Both the position numbers and the translations under genes were made by a program. Below the pieces are notes generated by a model. It was not told the origin of the DNA. It worked only from the letters and a program-made list of their open reading frames with translations, and did no database searches. This document shows, piece by piece, positions 54,817 through 62,732 of a stretch of 64,000 nucleotides of DNA (position 1 is the stretch's first letter; each line of letters begins with the position of its first letter). Location of the stretch: NCBI RefSeq assembly GCF_020866905.1, contig NZ_JAIVCC010000017.1, positions 235,761 through 299,760 on the forward strand. Reading direction: 5' to 3'. This stretch comes from Salinimicrobium sediminilitoris. GTDB taxonomy: Bacteria > Bacteroidota > Bacteroidia > Flavobacteriales > Flavobacteriaceae.

Positions 54817-55590
54817 TTATATCTGCTTAGCCTCTTCCCAGTAGACATCCATTTCGGCCAGGGTCATATCTTTAAGGCTCTTATTTTGCTCCTTAGCTTT
54901 ACCTTCCAGGTACTGGAACCGTTTAATAAATTTCTTATTCGTACGCTCCAGGGCATCCTCGGGATTTACTTTTAGGAATCGGGCGTAATTGATCATACTG
55001 AACATCACATCCCCAAACTCCTCCTCTATCTTTTGTTGATTTTCTGAGTTGATCTCATGTTGGAGTTCTTCCAGCTCTTCCTGTAGCTTTTCGAATACCT
55101 GTTGTGGCTCCTCCCAGTCAAATCCAACCCCGGCAACTTTATCCTGGATCCTGCTGGCTTTCACAAGGGCCGGCAAAGATGCAGGTACGCCTTCCAGGAC
55201 ACTCTTTTTGCCTTCCTTTAGTTTTAGCTGTTCCCAGTTTCTCTTCACATCTTCCTCATCGTTCACTTTTGTGTCGCTGTAGATGTGGGGATGGCGGCTA
55301 ATTAATTTTTCAGAGATACCATTTGCAACGTCTGCGATATCAAAATCCTTAGTCTCGCTCCCGATTTTTGAATAGAAGACGATGTGCAGTAAAAGATCTC
55401 CCAGCTCTTTTTTCACCTCCTGCAAGTCATTGTCGAGAATGGCATCGCCCAATTCATAAGTTTCTTCGATGGTAAGGTGCCGCAGACTTTCCAGAGTTTG
55501 CTTGCGATCCCAGGGACATTGCTCCCGCAATTCGTCCATTATTGTGAGTAGCCTGTCAAAGGCTTTGAGCTGTTCTTGTCGTGAATTCAT
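54817..55590 (-). CDS. mazG: nucleoside triphosphate pyrophosphohydrolase MazG
   Basis: All-alpha NTP pyrophosphatase that hydrolyses NTPs or dNTPs to monophosphates and pyrophosphate. The 257-residue protein has CPWDRKQTLESLRH, the metal-binding EETYELGDAI followed by KKELGDLLLHIVF, then SRHPHIYSD. A second, similar helical repeat is in the C-terminal half (LQHEINSENQQKIEEEFGDV). An upstream ATG two codons earlier is also possible. It may clear damaged or signalling nucleotides. Confidence 0.95.
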   Translation of the reverse strand: MNSRQEQLKAFDRLLTIMDELREQCPWDRKQTLESLRHLTIEETYELGDAILDNDLQEVKKELGDLLLHIVFYSKIGSETKDFDIADVANGISEKLISRHPHIYSDTKVNDEEDVKRNWEQLKLKEGKKSVLEGVPASLPALVKASRIQDKVAGVGFDWEEPQQVFEKLQEELEELQHEINSENQQKIEEEFGDVMFSMINYARFLKVNPEDALERTNKKFIKRFQYLEGKAKEQNKSLKDMTLAEMDVYWEEAKQI

Positions 55591-55632
55591 TTTCATGATC
55601 TTTAAGAAAGGAAAGGTAAGTTTTACTCAAAT

Positions 55633-55662
55633 AAAAAACCAACTGAGAACAGTTGGTTTTTT
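55633..55662. terminator. terminator between the DUF5606 gene and mazG
   Basis: Perfect 13-bp stem AAAAAACCAACTG (55633-55645) / CAGTTGGTTTTTT (55650-55662) with loop AGAA. On the minus strand it follows the DUF5606 gene and precedes mazG, so mazG probably has its own promoter. Confidence 0.9.
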
Positions 55663-55684
55663 ATTTATAATTCCTGGAAGGCTA

Positions 55685-56143
55685 TTATTCTTCGCCTAAG
55701 GAGTCTTTTGTAGCTTTTTCGGTTTCGGCTGTTTCTTCCGAAGCTTTTTCATCCGGCTTACTAAAGTCGGTGTAACCTTTACTCACCAAAAGGTTGTACC
55801 ACTGGATGATCTTTTTGATGTCGCTTACATACACACGATCCTCATCATAATCGGGCAGTACTTCACTAAAGTATTCTTCCAGTTTTGCCTTGGATTCTTT
55901 GTGGCTTATTGCCTCTCCCCCGTTCTCTTTATCATAGATCTTCTGGAAGACCTCACGCAATGGGATTTCTTCAGTATACGTATATATGGCGATCTCACTC
56001 AACAGGCTCACATTGTGACGCATGTTTACAGAGATCTTTTTTCCGTCTAACATAGATTCAGCTACAAAACCTCCGCGGGTTTGTGCTTTAAGTTCATACA
56101 ATCCCGGTTTTCCGGAAATTGACAACACTTTATCTAACTTCAT
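55685..56143 (-). CDS. DUF5606 domain protein
   Basis: 152-residue cytosolic protein typical of flavobacteria. The N-terminal part (LDKVLSISGKPGLYELKAQT, GGFVAESMLDGKKISVNMRH) looks like a small beta-barrel, the rest is helical (EYFSEVLPDYDEDRVYVSDIK), and the C-terminus is an acidic disordered tail rich in E, T and K. Function unknown. It is 57 nt downstream of def and may be co-transcribed with it. Confidence 0.82.
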   Translation of the reverse strand: MKLDKVLSISGKPGLYELKAQTRGGFVAESMLDGKKISVNMRHNVSLLSEIAIYTYTEEIPLREVFQKIYDKENGGEAISHKESKAKLEEYFSEVLPDYDEDRVYVSDIKKIIQWYNLLVSKGYTDFSKPDEKASEETAETEKATKDSLGEE

Positions 56144-56200
56144 ATTTTTTTAATTTTTGGAAGGCAAATATCTTACCTCCTGCCTAGAAAACAAAACTAA

Positions 56201-56791
56201 TTAACGGCCTTTTTTAAGTTCGGGGAACTTCATGCGGTAATCTACCTGTATCTTTCCCTTAGAAATGTTGGAAAGCTTGCCTTTAATAAGCCTCTTTTTA
56301 AGACTACTTAGCTTATCTGTAAATAAAATACCTTCTATATGGTCGTATTCATGCTGTATCACCCGCGCCGCAATACCTTTATACTCCTCCACGTGTTTAT
56401 TAAAATCTTCGTCAAAATATTCAATCTTGATCTCGGGTTTTCTAAATACGTCTTCTCTTACTTCAGGAATGCTTAGACAGCCTTCATTAAAAGCCCACTC
56501 GTCACCCGTCTCCTCCACAATTTTTGCATTGATAAACACCTTCTTTAAAGAAGCCAGTTCCTTTTGTTCTTCTTCAGAAAGTTCTACGTCTTCAGCAAAA
56601 GGAGAGGTATCTACAAGAAATATTCTAATTGGCAACCCTACCTGTGGTGCCGCGAGCCCAACTCCATATGCGCCATACATGGTCTCCCACATATTATCCA
56701 AAAGCTGTTTCAACTTGGGGTAATCCTCCGGAATATCTTTGGCTTTCTTTCTTAATACCGGATCTCCGTATGCTGTGATTGGTAATACCAT
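56201..56791 (-). CDS. def: peptide deformylase
   Basis: Removes the formyl group from the initiator methionine of new proteins. The 196-residue metalloenzyme has GVGLAAPQVG with Q50, EGCLSIPE with metal ligand C105, and QHEYDHIEGIL with H147, catalytic E148 and H151. A loop rich in Glu (about 66-82) is longer than in E. coli. It lies between DUF5606 and the four-helix-bundle cassette. Confidence 0.96.
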   Translation of the reverse strand: MVLPITAYGDPVLRKKAKDIPEDYPKLKQLLDNMWETMYGAYGVGLAAPQVGLPIRIFLVDTSPFAEDVELSEEEQKELASLKKVFINAKIVEETGDEWAFNEGCLSIPEVREDVFRKPEIKIEYFDEDFNKHVEEYKGIAARVIQHEYDHIEGILFTDKLSSLKKRLIKGKLSNISKGKIQVDYRMKFPELKKGR

Positions 56792-56811
56792 TCTTTAATG
56801 AATATTGTATA

Positions 56812-56824
56812 TTTTATATTGAAT
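56812..56824 (+). repeat. 13-bp direct repeat, left flank of the four-helix-bundle gene
   Basis: TTTTATATTGAAT, identical to 57210-57222 on the other side of the gene. It lies in an AT-rich stretch after the def start. Confidence 0.7.
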
Positions 56825-56850
56825 AATTTATAATCTATATTTTCTTAAAA

Positions 56851-57207
56851 CTACTTCAAGTTCTTCAGAGCAGTAATTCGGGAAGCAATAAAAATTGAAG
56901 TCAATTCTTTAGCTTCCTTTAGCGCCTCATTAAAATCAACATGTTTTGCCATACCCTCATCTCTCAAAAATTCAAGCCAGAAAATACACTCATCTGCTTC
57001 CTCAATTACTATTCCTAACTTGGAAATAAATGCTCTTTTTGACTGACCAAGACATGCTGCCCTGTAATTGGCCGCCACAGAGGTAGAGCTCCTAATTAAT
57101 TGTCCTTCAATATGACTTCCCAGCTTATTCTTTGGCAACTCAACTGCCAGTTTAACACATTTGTGAGCAAAAAGATTTGATCTTTTCTTGATTTCTTCCT
57201 TCATCAT
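56851..57207 (-). CDS. four-helix bundle protein (23S rRNA intervening-sequence type)
   Basis: 118-residue all-alpha protein of the S23/four-helix-bundle family, first met as ORFs in intervening sequences of 23S rRNA genes but now often found as stand-alone genes. Signature residues are SNLFAHKCVKLAVELPK, QLIRSSTSVAANYRAACLGQ, FISKLGIVIEEADECIFWLE and ITALK near the end. The molecular role is unknown. The start is at 57207 or the next ATG at 57204. The gene separates def from ruvX and is bracketed by copies of a 13-bp AT-rich repeat. Confidence 0.9.
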   Translation of the reverse strand: MMKEEIKKRSNLFAHKCVKLAVELPKNKLGSHIEGQLIRSSTSVAANYRAACLGQSKRAFISKLGIVIEEADECIFWLEFLRDEGMAKHVDFNEALKEAKELTSIFIASRITALKNLK

Positions 57208-57209
57208 CT

Positions 57210-57254
57210 TTTTATATTGAATCCAATATTCAATATACCATATTCAATATAAAA
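57210..57254. repeat. direct and inverted 13-bp repeats, right flank of the four-helix-bundle gene
   Basis: TTTTATATTGAAT (57210-57222) is a direct copy of 56812-56824. Its exact inverted complement ATTCAATATAAAA lies at 57242-57254, so the segment can form a 13-bp hairpin. A further copy of the core ATATTCAATAT is between them. Confidence 0.75.
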
Positions 57255-57662
57255 TCACTTATAAAGGTATGACTGCAGTATAATAGTTGCGCTTATCTCA
57301 TCTACAAGGGCTTTATTTTGTCGCTGCTTTTTTTTGAGACCGCTGTCGATCATGGACTGGAATGCCATTTTAGAGGTAAAACGTTCATCAACTCTTTCGA
57401 GTTTCATTTCGGGAAAATTTTCATTGAACTTCTTCAGGAATTCCTGGATGCTCACTTCACTGAGAGAAGCAGTATTGTCCATTTGTTTAGGCTCTCCCAA
57501 GAGGACAAGTTCTACATTTTCATCAGAAAAATATTTTTTTAGAAAAGGCAGCAGTTCGGCCGTAGGAACTGTAGTTAATCCCGAAGCTATGATCTGTAGC
57601 TCATCGGTAACTGCAATTCCGGTGCGTTTTGTGCCGTAATCTATTGCCAGTATTCTGCCCAT
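57255..57662 (-). CDS. ruvX: Holliday junction resolvase-like protein RuvX (YqgF)
   Basis: 135-residue RNase H-fold nuclease implicated in 16S rRNA maturation and Holliday junction processing. It starts MGRILAIDYGTKRTG with the catalytic D8, continues with VLLGEPKQMDN (the conserved G-x-P loop) and KLERVDERFTSKMA, and ends near KKKQRQNKALVDEISATIIL with the second catalytic Asp. Length is typical. The nearest gene upstream is divergent. Confidence 0.95.
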   Translation of the reverse strand: MGRILAIDYGTKRTGIAVTDELQIIASGLTTVPTAELLPFLKKYFSDENVELVLLGEPKQMDNTASLSEVSIQEFLKKFNENFPEMKLERVDERFTSKMAFQSMIDSGLKKKQRQNKALVDEISATIILQSYLYK

Positions 57663-57672
57663 AATTCGGCGG

Positions 57673-57680
57673 CAAAGATA
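57673..57680 (-). promoter_or_regulatory. -7 box for ruvX
   Basis: Minus strand TATCTTTG, exact TAnnTTTG, 10 nt before the ruvX ATG. The predicted leader is only a few nucleotides long. Confidence 0.55.
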
Positions 57681-57758
57681 CGGGTTAATTCGTGAACCTA
57701 AAAATGGGTAACAACCGCAGCGCCACTCAAGGCTTCAGCTAATCTAAGTTAAATGTAT

Positions 57759-57766
57759 TACCTTCG
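57759..57766 (+). promoter_or_regulatory. -7 box for dapD
   Basis: TACCTTCG, one mismatch from TAnnTTTG, in the divergent ruvX-dapD region. It implies a dapD leader of about 110 nt containing hairpins. Confidence 0.45.
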
Positions 57767-57784
57767 CACGACAGGCAGCCTGCA

Positions 57785-57851
57785 TAAAAAACCTCTGTAA
57801 AAGGTCATTTTCAGCAGGTTTTTCTGCTTAAAATTCCACTTCTTAAGTGGA
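57785..57851 (+). other. hairpin-rich leader of dapD
   Basis: An interrupted hairpin has outer arms AAAAACCT (57786-57793) and AGGTTTTT (57816-57823) around AAAA-GGTCA-TTTT, followed by CCACTT-CTT-AAGTGG (57837-57851). Both lie between the predicted promoter and the dapD start and belong to no other transcript end, so they could attenuate or stabilise the leader. Confidence 0.4.
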
Positions 57852-57885
57852 AGCATATTTAATTAAAAGAAATAAAATTTTCAAA

Positions 57886-58701
57886 ATGGAACATCTTAAA
57901 GAGATCATAGAAAAAGCGTGGGACGACAGGGATCTTCTCAATAAAACTGAAACTACAAATGCCATAAGGGAAGTAATTGATTTGCTCGACGAAGGAAAAC
58001 TGCGGGTTGCCGAACCTGTAGCCGATGGCTGGCAGGTAAATGAATGGGTAAAAAAGGCTGTAGTACTATATTTCCCTATTCAAAAGATGGAAACCCTTGA
58101 AGCCGGGATCTTTGAGTATCATGATAAAATTCCACTAAAAAGAGGTTATAAAGAAAAAGGAATAAGAGTAGTTCCCAATGCAGTAGCAAGACATGGAGCT
58201 TATATTTCCAGCGGAGTCATTTTGATGCCAAGTTACGTAAACATTGGTGCTTATGTTGATGAAGGTACGATGGTAGACACCTGGGCAACTGTTGGAAGCT
58301 GCGCCCAAATTGGCAAAAATGTGCATTTGAGCGGCGGCGTTGGTATTGGCGGGGTATTGGAACCCTTACAGGCGGCGCCGGTAATTATTGAAGATAATGC
58401 CTTTTTAGGATCCAGAAGTATCGTTGTTGAAGGAGTGAAAGTGGAAAAAGAAGCGGTTCTTGGAGCTAATGTTGTTCTAACTGCCTCCACCAAGATCATT
58501 GACGTAACCGGGGATGAGCCGGTAGAGATGAAGGGACTTGTGCCTGCGCGTTCTGTAGTGATACCCGGAAGCTACACCAAGAAATTTCCGGCGGGAGAAT
58601 ACCAGGTGCCATGCGCTTTGATCATTGGAAAACGAAAAGAGAGCACCAATAAGAAAACTTCTCTAAATGATGCTTTGAGAGAACACAATGTAGCAGTTTA
58701 G
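57886..58701 (+). CDS. dapD: 2,3,4,5-tetrahydropyridine-2,6-dicarboxylate N-succinyltransferase
   Basis: Succinylates tetrahydrodipicolinate in the succinylase branch of lysine/diaminopimelate synthesis. The 271-residue protein has an N-terminal helical part and a left-handed beta-helix with hexapeptide repeats: VVPNAVARHGAYISSGVILM, VNIGAYVDEGTMVDTWATVG, GSCAQIGKNVHLSGGVGIGG, ending in a C-terminal part with RSVVIPGSYTKKFP. The frame opens at a GTG 13 codons upstream; the ATG at 57886 gives the usual MEHLKEIIEKAW start. Confidence 0.96.
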   Translation: MEHLKEIIEKAWDDRDLLNKTETTNAIREVIDLLDEGKLRVAEPVADGWQVNEWVKKAVVLYFPIQKMETLEAGIFEYHDKIPLKRGYKEKGIRVVPNAVARHGAYISSGVILMPSYVNIGAYVDEGTMVDTWATVGSCAQIGKNVHLSGGVGIGGVLEPLQAAPVIIEDNAFLGSRSIVVEGVKVEKEAVLGANVVLTASTKIIDVTGDEPVEMKGLVPARSVVIPGSYTKKFPAGEYQVPCALIIGKRKESTNKKTSLNDALREHNVAV

Positions 58702-58729
58702 GTTGTTGAAACCTTGTAATACAATAGAA

Positions 58730-58848
58730 AGGTTGTTTGAAAGTTCGGTTTAATCTCAACCTGAAATTTTTCAGGCTCTAACCGGCTTAGGTAATATGAT
58801 TCTGAAAATAAATTCAGAAGTACGATTAGCTAGATACTCAAACAACCT
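58730..58848 (+). repeat. MITE-like palindromic element, copy C
   Basis: A 119-bp unit with perfect 11-bp terminal inverted repeats AGGTTGTTTGA (58730-58740) and TCAAACAACCT (58838-58848). Inside, in the same order as copy A, are AACCTGAAATTTTTCAGG (58758-58775) and TTCTGAA-AATAAA-TTCAGAA (58800-58819). It fills most of the gap between dapD and the GT9 gene. Confidence 0.7.
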
Positions 58849-58860
58849 CCAACAGGAGCT

Positions 58861-59952
58861 ATGAAGATACTTGTGATTCAGCAGAAAATGATAGGGGATG
58901 TACTTACGTCCTCTATCTTGTTTGAAGCCCTTCGGAAGAAATATCCTGAAGCAGAACTGCATTATCTTATTCAGCCTCACACCCGGCCGGTTGTTGAAAA
59001 TAATCCTTATATCAACAAACTGGTCATTTATGATCCGGCTCTTAATAAAAATCCGGTCAATTTTCTGTTTTTCGGAAAGCAGATAAGGAAAGAAGGCTAC
59101 ACTCATGTGATCGACATCTACTCCAAAATAAGCACGGGAATGATATCGCTGTTTACAGGAGCCAGCTGTAGGCTGGGTTACCATAAGAAATACACCAGTT
59201 ATTTCTACACCAAAACCTTTACACCTGTTAAGGAGCCGGCTACATCTGCAGGATTGGCTATAGAAGACCGGATGCAGTTTCTACAGGGACTTCAAAAAGA
59301 TTTTCCGAAACATTCGCGACCAAAGATATACCTGGACAACCTACAGAAGAAAAAAGCCGCAGTAAATTTACAAGCAGGAGGAGTTTCTTTTGAAAAACCT
59401 TTGATCATGTGCGGCGTGCTCGGAAGCTCAAAAAACAAAAGTTACCCATCTTCTTATATGGCCGCTTTATTAGATAAGATGGTGGCGCAGGTAGAAAATT
59501 GTCAAATTTTATTCAATTACTCCCCCTGCCAGGAAAAAGAAGCTCTTGCAATTTACAATCATTGTACTCCGGTCACCAGATCCAGAATATTTTTAGAGCT
59601 TTATGCCAGGGAACTGCAGGACTTCATTGCCAATTGTGCCACCTGTGATCTTTTTATAGGCAATGAAGGTGGTGCAGCCAACATTGCCAAAGCCTTAAAG
59701 ATTCCCTCGTTTTCCATACATTCTCCTTCTGTAAAAAAAAATTACTGGGGAATTTACGAGGATGGAGACAGGAATGTTTCGGTACATTTGAAGGACTTTC
59801 AAAAAGAAGCACTTAAAGGCTTATCAACCAAGGAGATCACAAAAAATGCTGCAGGTTTTTATGAACTGCTGGAGCCAAACCTTATCTTCGCCAAACTGAA
59901 TCCTTTTTTACAGAAGGTGATTTTGAAAAAATCTGAAGAAAAGTACTTATGA
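58861..59952 (+). CDS. glycosyltransferase family 9 (heptosyltransferase-like)
   Basis: 363-residue GT-B enzyme of the ADP-heptose:LPS heptosyltransferase family. It starts MKILVIQQKMIGDVLTSSIL, the usual N-terminal glycine/aspartate motif, followed by YPEAELHYLIQPHTRPVVEN. The C-terminal domain has MCGVLGSSKNKSYPSSYMAA and CDLFIGNEGGAANIAKALKI, corresponding to the donor-binding D-T-G-P-x-H-like region (here GNEGG). It should add a sugar to the LPS core at the inner membrane. It overlaps the nucleotidyltransferase by 4 nt. Confidence 0.9.
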   Translation: MKILVIQQKMIGDVLTSSILFEALRKKYPEAELHYLIQPHTRPVVENNPYINKLVIYDPALNKNPVNFLFFGKQIRKEGYTHVIDIYSKISTGMISLFTGASCRLGYHKKYTSYFYTKTFTPVKEPATSAGLAIEDRMQFLQGLQKDFPKHSRPKIYLDNLQKKKAAVNLQAGGVSFEKPLIMCGVLGSSKNKSYPSSYMAALLDKMVAQVENCQILFNYSPCQEKEALAIYNHCTPVTRSRIFLELYARELQDFIANCATCDLFIGNEGGAANIAKALKIPSFSIHSPSVKKNYWGIYEDGDRNVSVHLKDFQKEALKGLSTKEITKNAAGFYELLEPNLIFAKLNPFLQKVILKKSEEKYL

Positions 59953-60629
59953 AAATTGTCATTTTAGCCGCAGGTATAGGTTCAAGATTAGGAAATCCTT
60001 TCCCGAAGCCCCTCACACCGTTAAAAGGAGGAAAAAGCATTATGGAAAAACAGGTTGAGAACTTTTCTGAATATTTTAATGAACATGACATTTCTGTGGT
60101 TGTAGGTTTTAAAAAAGACCTCATCATGGAACGTTTTCCCGACCTCACTTATATCTACAACCAGTTCTTCGATGCCACCAACACCTCAAAGAGCCTTTTA
60201 AAGGCACTTAAAAAGTATAGAAATGAAGATGTTCTTTGGATCAATGGAGATGTTATCTTTGATTCCGAACTCTTTTCTGTATTGAACAGAGAAATCGAAG
60301 CCAGGCATTCCTTTGTCGCTGTCAACACTTCTCGTGTTGCCGAAGAAGAGGTCAAATACACCCTCAAAAATGGCAAAATCGACGAACTTTCCAAGCAGGT
60401 AAAAAATGGTCTTGGAGAAGCTGTGGGTATTAATTTTGTGACAAAACAAGATATGCCGGTACTGCTTGAACAACTTGAGAACTGCGATGACAACGACTAT
60501 TTTGAGCGCGGAATTGAAAAGGCCATTGCAGAAAATAACATGCAGGTCAACGCCGTTGATATTTCAGATTTTCGATGTATGGAAGTAGATTTTAAAGAAG
60601 ATCTTGAAGTTGCAAACAACCTCTTTTAA
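59949..60629 (+). CDS. sugar/alditol-phosphate nucleotidyltransferase (NTP transferase family)
   Basis: 226-residue enzyme with the nucleotidyltransferase signature LAAGIGSRLG at 6-15 and K20 in FPKPL, plus WINGDVIFD with the metal-binding Asp. It resembles small CTP-dependent phosphocholine- or glycerol-phosphate cytidylyltransferases of the LicC type more than large glucose-1-phosphate thymidylyltransferases. The next gene encodes a CDP-glycerol-type transferase, so a CDP-alditol product is plausible (inference). It overlaps GT9 by 4 nt. Confidence 0.82.
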   Translation: MKIVILAAGIGSRLGNPFPKPLTPLKGGKSIMEKQVENFSEYFNEHDISVVVGFKKDLIMERFPDLTYIYNQFFDATNTSKSLLKALKKYRNEDVLWINGDVIFDSELFSVLNREIEARHSFVAVNTSRVAEEEVKYTLKNGKIDELSKQVKNGLGEAVGINFVTKQDMPVLLEQLENCDDNDYFERGIEKAIAENNMQVNAVDISDFRCMEVDFKEDLEVANNLF

Positions 60630-60630
60630 A

Positions 60631-61668
60631 ATGAAATTCGTTCTCTTTTGTCAATACCCTTATGCTTTCGGAATTCTGGAACCTATCATGCAGGTACTAA
60701 AGGAAAGAAAACAGGATTACCTTTGGTTTCTTACCGAAAATCTTAAAGAAAGCTTTCCCTTTCAAGATGAACCGCACACCTTTGATCTTGAAAAACTGGT
60801 ATCCTATAATAGTGATGCCATCTTCTGCCCCGGGAATGAGGTGCCACATTACGTGCGGGGTGTAAAGACGCAAATCTTCCACGGGCTGGCAGGAGAAAAA
60901 AAAGGTCATTTTAAAATTCGTCATTATTTCGATCTTTACCTTACACAAGGGCCATTTTTCACGCGCCGTTTTAACAGAATGAGGAGAAGGCACCGCAACT
61001 ATGAAGTAGTTGAAACAGGTTGGCCAAAACTTGATATCTACGGAAAGAAAGCTGACAAGTACAACTCTGATAAAGCCACTCTACTAGAAAAACATAAAGC
61101 GTCAAAAATGATACTTTATGCTCCTACCTTTTCCCCCTCACTTACCTCAGGTTCATTTTTACTGAAGGAGCTTGAAAAACTGGTTCAGAAAAAGGACTAC
61201 CTCATCCTGATAAAGTTCCACGATAAGATGGCCGCCGAATTGATCCAACAATACCGAAAACTGGCAGCCGACAATAAAAATGTTATTTTTGAAGAGGAAC
61301 CGAATATTGTGAAATTCCTGCTGATGGCTGATCTGCTTATAAGCGACACCTCGTCTGTAGTTTATGAATTTCTGTTACTCGACAAGCCGGTGATCACCTT
61401 CAGGAATAACTCCGAAAACATCTTGTGGAGCGACATAAAAGATGCTTCCCAACTGCAGCAGGCAGTAGAAAAAAATCTGCAACAAGATCCTTATCGGGAA
61501 GAGAGAAAAGAGGTCATTTCAAGCTATCATCCTTACAGTGATGGCAAATCTGCCGAAAGAATGGTTGATGCCGTGGAACAATATATTGCTGAACACGGTG
61601 TACCGGAAAGACGTCGTCTCCCCTTCCTTCGAAGGAGAAAAATGAACAGGATGTTTAGAAGGAAATAA
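60631..61668 (+). CDS. CDP-glycerol glycerophosphotransferase family protein
   Basis: 345-residue TagF/TagB-like polyol-phosphate transferase. Family motifs are QIFHGLAGEKKG with H84, YFDLYLTQGPFF, APTFSPSL (the conserved Y-A-P-T), LIKFHDKM and LLISDTSSVVYEFLLLDKPV. It transfers a polyol phosphate from a CDP-activated donor to a glycan, forming phosphodiester links. The frame opens at 60604, but the ATG at 60631, one base after the previous stop, is a better start (MKFVLFCQYPY). The C-terminus is very basic (RRRLPFLRRRKMNRMFRRK), which may bind the membrane. Confidence 0.88.
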   Translation: MKFVLFCQYPYAFGILEPIMQVLKERKQDYLWFLTENLKESFPFQDEPHTFDLEKLVSYNSDAIFCPGNEVPHYVRGVKTQIFHGLAGEKKGHFKIRHYFDLYLTQGPFFTRRFNRMRRRHRNYEVVETGWPKLDIYGKKADKYNSDKATLLEKHKASKMILYAPTFSPSLTSGSFLLKELEKLVQKKDYLILIKFHDKMAAELIQQYRKLAADNKNVIFEEEPNIVKFLLMADLLISDTSSVVYEFLLLDKPVITFRNNSENILWSDIKDASQLQQAVEKNLQQDPYREERKEVISSYHPYSDGKSAERMVDAVEQYIAEHGVPERRRLPFLRRRKMNRMFRRK

Positions 61669-61718
61669 TGATATCTTTCCAAACCAAAATCTGATTACCT
61701 GGATTAAACTAATATCAA

Positions 61719-62708
61719 ATGACAGAACCTCTAGAAAATATTCAAGTTGATGCCGTTATAACCTGGGTGAATGGAAATGATAAAAATTGGCAGAAAAAAA
61801 TAAATACTTATTCTGAATCGAAAATAAATTTCTCTTCTGAAAATCATCTTAAACGGTACAATTCAATTGGAGAAGTTGACATTGCGATCAAGTCTATAAT
61901 TAAGTTTGCTCCATTTATTAAGAACATTTTTTTAGTAACCGATGATCAATTTCCTGAATCTTTTAATTCCTTAAAATCATTAGCTCAAAAAAAAGGGGTG
62001 AACTTAGAACTGGTCGATCATAAAGTTATTTTTAACGGATTTGAAGAATATCTCCCCACCTTCAACTCGTGCTCAATTATATCTATGTTATTTAAAATCC
62101 CCAACTTGTCTGAGCACTTTATCATTTTTAATGATGATACTTTTTTAATGAAAGAAGTTTCCGTAAATGATTTCTTTATCAATGGAGAACCAATTATAAG
62201 AGGTGAATGGCAACCTTTTAATGAAAATAAAACATTAAGAAAATCCTACCGTGAAGTTTTGACTTTTTTAAATATCCGGAAAAAAAAGGATAAGATCAGT
62301 TTCAAGACATTACAACAAAACAGCGCCAAATTGGCTCAAATGGATAAATATGTTAGACGTTTCCACACGCCGGTTAGTGTGAGAAGGTCAACATTAACAA
62401 ACTTCTTTAAGGAAGATACTCTACTTAGAAAGAATATCCAACACAGGTTTAGAAATCAAGATCAATTTCTTTTATCTTCTTTATCTGAGCATTTGGAAAT
62501 TAAAAATGGTACTTATCATTATCGCAATTCTTCACAATTAACATACTTTAGGTCCTATAAAAAGCTATGGATGACCAAGTTAAAGTTGAAGTGGTATAAA
62601 GAAAACCAGAGTAAACTCTTCATTACATTTCAAAGTTTGGATATGGCAAACGATAAAATATTGAATTATATTTTGAATTGGATAGAAGAACGATTAGAAA
62701 AAAACTAA
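61719..62708 (+). CDS. Stealth family sugar-phosphotransferase
   Basis: 329-residue protein with the four Stealth blocks: CR1 VDAVITWVNGNDKNW, CR2 RYNSIGEVDIAIKSI then FIIFNDDTFLMKEVSVNDFF, CR3 around FHTPVSVRRSTLTNFF, and CR4 near the C-terminus. Stealth proteins transfer hexose-1-phosphate from nucleotide sugars to glycans, as in bacterial capsules and eukaryotic GNPTAB. The gene looks distinctly AT-rich compared with its neighbours, suggesting recent acquisition. With the preceding transferase it implies phosphodiester-linked surface glycan. Confidence 0.9.
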   Translation: MTEPLENIQVDAVITWVNGNDKNWQKKINTYSESKINFSSENHLKRYNSIGEVDIAIKSIIKFAPFIKNIFLVTDDQFPESFNSLKSLAQKKGVNLELVDHKVIFNGFEEYLPTFNSCSIISMLFKIPNLSEHFIIFNDDTFLMKEVSVNDFFINGEPIIRGEWQPFNENKTLRKSYREVLTFLNIRKKKDKISFKTLQQNSAKLAQMDKYVRRFHTPVSVRRSTLTNFFKEDTLLRKNIQHRFRNQDQFLLSSLSEHLEIKNGTYHYRNSSQLTYFRSYKKLWMTKLKLKWYKENQSKLFITFQSLDMANDKILNYILNWIEERLEKN

Positions 62709-62732
62709 GAAGTTCTTTAAAAATCTATTATT

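Noticed and set aside
56851-57207. Intervening sequence of a 23S rRNA gene.
   Set aside because: The S23-type protein gene lies between def and ruvX, and no rRNA sequence surrounds it.
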